Assembly (NCBI GenBank): GCA_013349485.1
Contig: DUZM01000191.1
Location: 1-9,676 of the forward strand
Reading direction: 5' to 3'
Origin: Candidatus Hydrogenedentota bacterium
Lineage (GTDB): Bacteria; Hydrogenedentota; Hydrogenedentia; Hydrogenedentales; SLHB01
Length of the DNA stretch: 9,676 bases
The translations under genes were made by a program, and so were the position numbers. Shown piece by piece: positions 6,703-9,676 of the stretch. The number at the start of each line of letters is the position of its first letter. Position 1 is the first letter of the stretch. The notes beneath the pieces are model-generated. The model did no database searches. It saw only the letters and a list, made by a program, of their open reading frames with translations, and had not been told where the DNA came from.

Positions 6703-7908
6703 ATGAATTCTGAAAACGGATTCGACAAACACAGTGAATTGGGCATAGCTAGTGCGTTGCCGACGCGCACGCTAAGCGAGATCCACGCGAGACTCGCCAT
6801 TGCAGAAGGCCTCGAGGTCGAGCGCGACGAATACCTCGAGTACATGACGTTCGCGGCCAACAAGCGCCCCCTTTTCACGGAGTTGTTTGGGCCGTTGGTT
6901 GGATTGAAAGAGGAATGGCGGGCCCAGGGTGCAAGCCCCGAAGAACTTGACATGTCGGCGTTTCGCTACCGCCGCGCGCTGCCGGGGCGCATCCCGGTGT
7001 GCACGGGATGGTTTGGCGGGCAGCAGGAAGAGATCCTCGAGGAAACGCTCGATTATGTCATCGCGCGGGACGCCCTGGGACGCACGGTGAAACTCTTTAA
7101 GCGCGTCGCCAGTCTGGCCCTGCCACTCGACTATCCCGTCAAAACCATGGACGACTGGCAGCGCGTCAAGCCGCACTACACATACTGCGCCGAGCGTCTG
7201 GCCGGGAACTGGCGGGAAACGGCGCAAGCGCACGCGGCAGCGGGACGGTATCTGACGGTGGGTATCCCGGGCGGTTTTGACGAGCCGAGACAGTTGATGG
7301 GGGAGGAGCGGGCATGCATGGCGTTCTGCTTGCAGCCGGACCTAATGCACGACATCCTCGATACCATCGGTGAGACGGCTTACCGCGTCCTGGATATCGT
7401 GTCGTCCTGTGTTCCGATTGACCAACTTGAGGTGCACGAAGACATGGCCGGGAAAACCGGCCCGTTGATAGGCCCGGCACACATCGAGGCATTCGTCAAG
7501 CCGTATTATCGCCGTATCTGGGATATGCTTTCGGCGCGGGGGGCTCGCCTGTTTTCGCAGGATTCCGACGGCAACATGAACGCCGTCATCGGGCCTTTTC
7601 TCGACGCGGGCGTCAACCTGATGGGTCCGATGGAGCCTGCGGCAGGCATGGACATCGTTAGGCTGCGCCGGCAATACGGCGCGCGACTTGCCATGGAAGG
7701 CGGCATCGACAAACACGTCCTGCGGAGAACCAAAGCGGATATCACGGCAGAACTCGAGTACAAAATCCCGCCTATGGTTCGCTCGGGCGGATGTGTCCTT
7801 GGCCTCGATCACCGCATCCCGAACGGTACGCCCCTCGAGGCTTATCGTTTCTACGTCCGGAAGGCCTGGGAAATCCTGGATCGAGAGACGGAAAGACTCC
7901 GGCAATGA
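6703..7908 (+). CDS. Uroporphyrinogen decarboxylase-family protein (URO-D/MtaA superfamily)
   Basis: 401 residues with the TIM-barrel features of the URO-D/corrinoid methyltransferase superfamily. Seen: QLEVHEDMAGKTGPLIGP (241-258), the barrel strand with SQDSDGN (285-291), MEGGIDKHVL (331-340) and a C-terminal GLDHRIP (367-373). The HxC...C zinc ligands of MtaA/CmuA-type methyltransferases are not present: VHEDM stands where HxC would be and LDHRIP replaces the late cysteine region. A dedicated heme-pathway role is unlikely, since no other heme genes adjoin it. The related proteins are abundant paralogues in some PVC-like lineages and of unknown substrate. The start at 6703 has GGAG eight bases upstream; an upstream in-frame ATG at 6643 lacks one. 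It is the first gene of a probable operon, with 37 bases to the next. Superfamily is sure, function is not. Confidence 0.88.
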   Translation: MNSENGFDKHSELGIASALPTRTLSEIHARLAIAEGLEVERDEYLEYMTFAANKRPLFTELFGPLVGLKEEWRAQGASPEELDMSAFRYRRALPGRIPVCTGWFGGQQEEILEETLDYVIARDALGRTVKLFKRVASLALPLDYPVKTMDDWQRVKPHYTYCAERLAGNWRETAQAHAAAGRYLTVGIPGGFDEPRQLMGEERACMAFCLQPDLMHDILDTIGETAYRVLDIVSSCVPIDQLEVHEDMAGKTGPLIGPAHIEAFVKPYYRRIWDMLSARGARLFSQDSDGNMNAVIGPFLDAGVNLMGPMEPAAGMDIVRLRRQYGARLAMEGGIDKHVLRRTKADITAELEYKIPPMVRSGGCVLGLDHRIPNGTPLEAYRFYVRKAWEILDRETERLRQ

Positions 7909-7945
7909 CGCGCCGCAGTGATTCGAACCGTCCGAGGACAAGCAC

Positions 7946-8986
7946 GTGATGCGGCAACGCACGAGCAGGCTGATCAACGCCCTTATGGTGGTTGTGTCGT
8001 TGAGCGCGGCGTTTGGGGTCTGCGAACTGGTGTTTCGACGCCGTTACGCGCACTATTTTTACGCCCCGCGCGATGAGGTTGCGGCCATACAGTCCCAGCT
8101 TGTCCTTCATCCGATGCTGGGCTTCACGTGGCGAGGCGGCATCGAGCGCAGCGCGGGGGTCGTGCTGAAATCGCAGGATGTCGCATTCGAACCATTATCG
8201 ACGGACGCGGATGGATTCCTGAACCACCCCGAGGCCATCGCGCAGCGCAAACGAGGCGAGCCGATTGACGTGATTGGGCTGGGCGACTCGTTCATCGAGC
8301 ACGGTTGCCACGCGTTCTACGAGCGGTTTCGGGAAGCCGGGCTCTTTTACTACAACATGGCCATCCATCGTCAGTCGCCGCCCCAATACAACCTCGTCCT
8401 TGAACAATACGCGGCGCCCTGCAAACCGGCGTGGATAGTCTACGGCTTGTTCGAAAACGATTTTGTCGAATCCGAAGACTTTTTGAACTGGCGAGAATCG
8501 GGGCTTGATTGGTTTGCGTATCACTCGGGCACATGGTGCGGCCCGCCCGTGGGGGGCGACGCTTGGAAGCGTTTTTTGAGAAAGCATCTGCGAGGCACGA
8601 TCGCATTCACAAGGGTGCTGAAGGAAAAGCTCGACGCGTCGGCGCCAAATGTCGCGGACGCGCCGCTGCCCAAACCGGACGTGGTCTGCCGGTACATTCG
8701 CGAGGCGCACGATTTCGCCGGCGTCCACGCCATCCAGTTTCTTCTCGTGGTGATTCCCAGCAAAGCGACTACGCTCGAAGGGCCAACCGCCGAGTCCGTG
8801 CGTTGCGACGAGTTGGTCGAGGATCTTCGAGAAACGACGATTCACGTCCTCGATTTGCGCAAGCTGTTCTCGGCTGCGGAAAAACCCGATTCATTGTATT
8901 ATAAGGTTGACGGCCACTGGAATACGGCCGGCGCCGTCGAGGCGGCCAACGCCATCATCAAGCACGTCAGGAACCGTGCCGACTGA
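7946..8986 (+). CDS. Membrane-anchored SGNH/GDSL-fold protein (AlgX/AlgJ-like)
   Basis: 346 residues, probably an exported esterase or O-acetyltransferase acting on a surface polysaccharide or lipid. Seen: one hydrophobic helix near the N-terminus (about 9-27, after basic residues) that would serve as membrane anchor or uncleaved signal; GLGDSFIEHG (111-120) with nucleophile S115; GLFENDF (167-173), the G/N block; and VDGHWNTAGA (321-330), giving the Asp-x-His pair D322/H324 in the DxHWN form seen in AlgJ/AlgX-type SGNH domains. All four SGNH blocks are therefore recognisable and the enzyme is likely active. GTG at 7946 has GAGG eight bases upstream; ATG at 7949 is nearly equivalent. It lies in the operon after the URO-D-like gene and near a glycosyltransferase, which weakly favours a cell-envelope role. 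Substrate unknown. Confidence 0.85.
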   Translation: MMRQRTSRLINALMVVVSLSAAFGVCELVFRRRYAHYFYAPRDEVAAIQSQLVLHPMLGFTWRGGIERSAGVVLKSQDVAFEPLSTDADGFLNHPEAIAQRKRGEPIDVIGLGDSFIEHGCHAFYERFREAGLFYYNMAIHRQSPPQYNLVLEQYAAPCKPAWIVYGLFENDFVESEDFLNWRESGLDWFAYHSGTWCGPPVGGDAWKRFLRKHLRGTIAFTRVLKEKLDASAPNVADAPLPKPDVVCRYIREAHDFAGVHAIQFLLVVIPSKATTLEGPTAESVRCDELVEDLRETTIHVLDLRKLFSAAEKPDSLYYKVDGHWNTAGAVEAANAIIKHVRNRAD

Positions 8987-9004
8987 ATCGGAAGAGGAGA
9001 AGCG

Positions 9005-9451
9005 ATGAACCTCGAAGCGGTCGAACAAGAAACGCTCGCGTACCTGAAGCAGGCGGCCAACCCGCTGGTTCCGATACGAAATCTGATGCATCATCTCCGG
9101 GGCAAAGCCGGTTTGAGCGGCTCGGACAAGGGGAAGGTGCTCGAGTTCCTGCGCCGGCACGAGTTGTTCCGCGTAATCGAGCCTTTAGCCATACCGGATG
9201 GCGTAGTACCCGACGCGGATTCGGGCCAGCCCGTTTTGGGCATTGAGCCTTCGGTGATTCTTGCGACGCGCGTGCCGACGCGTGAGCAACTCCGCGCCAA
9301 GATGCGCGAGGAACTCGAGCGCATGCGCGACGCCCTCGCCAAGGCGCTCGAAATGGCACAAGAAAACACGGAACTGAATCGCGCGGATGAATTGCTCGAA
9401 CTGCTTGGCCGGATCGAAAACCTGGAGAAACAGATCGAGCAGGAGAACTGA
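9005..9451 (+). CDS. Small coiled-coil protein of unknown function
   Basis: 148 residues, no recognised family. Residues 1-60 are mostly helical with a compact HTH-like look (AYLKQAANPLVPIRNLMHHL, then SGSDKGKVLEFLRRHELFRV). A short proline/glycine-rich linker (61-90) follows. Residues 92-147 are strongly charged with regular leucine/methionine spacing (REELERMRDALAKALEMAQ), predicting a coiled coil and hence oligomerisation. There is no signal peptide or membrane segment. The start has an excellent AGGAG five bases upstream, and the gene lies 18 bases after the SGNH gene, so it is real and probably co-transcribed. A winged-helix regulator or adaptor would fit, but this is inference only. Confidence 0.8.
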   Translation: MNLEAVEQETLAYLKQAANPLVPIRNLMHHLRGKAGLSGSDKGKVLEFLRRHELFRVIEPLAIPDGVVPDADSGQPVLGIEPSVILATRVPTREQLRAKMREELERMRDALAKALEMAQENTELNRADELLELLGRIENLEKQIEQEN

Positions 9452-9461
9452 GCGCCTGCGC

Positions 9462-9676
9462 TTATTCATGCGGCCGCTGCGACCTGTCGAGGGCCAAATG
9501 GAACGCGGCCACCGTTCGCCGCGCACAGGCTTCCCAGGTAAATTGCGCCGCGCGCGATCTGCCCGCCTCAACGAAGTTCCGACGTGTGTCGGACGGCTCA
9601 TTCAGCGCCTCGGTAATCGTGCGCGCGATGTCGGCCTCGTCGGTACCGTCAAAGTAGGTCGCGGCGTCGCCGGCGA
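9462..9676 (-). CDS. C-terminal end of a GT4-type glycosyltransferase (5' end beyond window)
   Basis: Only the last 70 codons are present. The visible part reads GDAATYFDGTDEADIARTI at its start, then an acidic/arginine helix and EAGRSRAAQFTWEACARRTV, which is the usual tail of GT-B fold family 4 glycosyltransferases. There, a GDAA-Y segment is followed by the helix that decrements over residues and by the G-xxRA-xxFTW motif. The donor-binding E-x7-E motif would lie just outside the window. It converges with the coiled-coil gene, leaving 10 bases between stops; no terminator hairpin is visible there. Probably involved in glycan synthesis; donor and acceptor cannot be told. Confidence 0.85.
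   Translation of the reverse strand, partial: AGDAATYFDGTDEADIARTITEALNEPSDTRRNFVEAGRSRAAQFTWEACARRTVAAFHLALDRSQRPHE

Overview
The window looks like a chromosomal segment of a moderately G+C-rich, non-model bacterium. FtsZ and FtsQ-like sequence show that it divides by the usual FtsZ route. A uroporphyrinogen-decarboxylase-like protein of the corrinoid-methyltransferase type sits beside an SGNH protein and a GT4 glycosyltransferase. Together these would fit a PVC-neighbouring or Hydrogenedentota-like lineage, but that assignment is a guess from family content only.

Left part (1-3861, all on the minus strand): ftsZ runs off the left edge. Upstream of it, after about 295 empty bases, is a 517-residue gene with a C-terminal TIR domain and an N-terminal half carrying a Nudix-box-like motif, preceded by its own extended -10 promoter. 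Then come about 480 bases with no convincing gene, followed by a short reading frame whose end closely resembles the C-terminus of FtsQ/DivIB. The usual order ftsQ-ftsA-ftsZ is therefore recognisable, but ftsA is absent between its neighbours. The TIR gene occupies that place and ftsQ is reduced to its tail.

Middle part (3791-6596): a complete Uup-type ABC-F ATPase (minus strand) ends inside the first codons of the FtsQ-like frame. It is transcribed divergently from a uracil-DNA glycosylase of the iron-sulfur type.

Right part (6703-9451, plus strand): a probable three-gene operon encodes a URO-D/MtaA-superfamily protein, a membrane-anchored SGNH-fold protein with the full catalytic set, and a small protein with a C-terminal coiled coil. 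It meets, tail to tail, the 3' end of a GT4-type glycosyltransferase that enters from the right edge.

The main novelty candidate is the stand-alone TIR protein with a Nudix-like domain, probably an NAD-linked defence or stress effector, lodged in a remodelled division-gene cluster. No CRISPR array, rRNA, tRNA or recognisable insertion sequence was found by eye.
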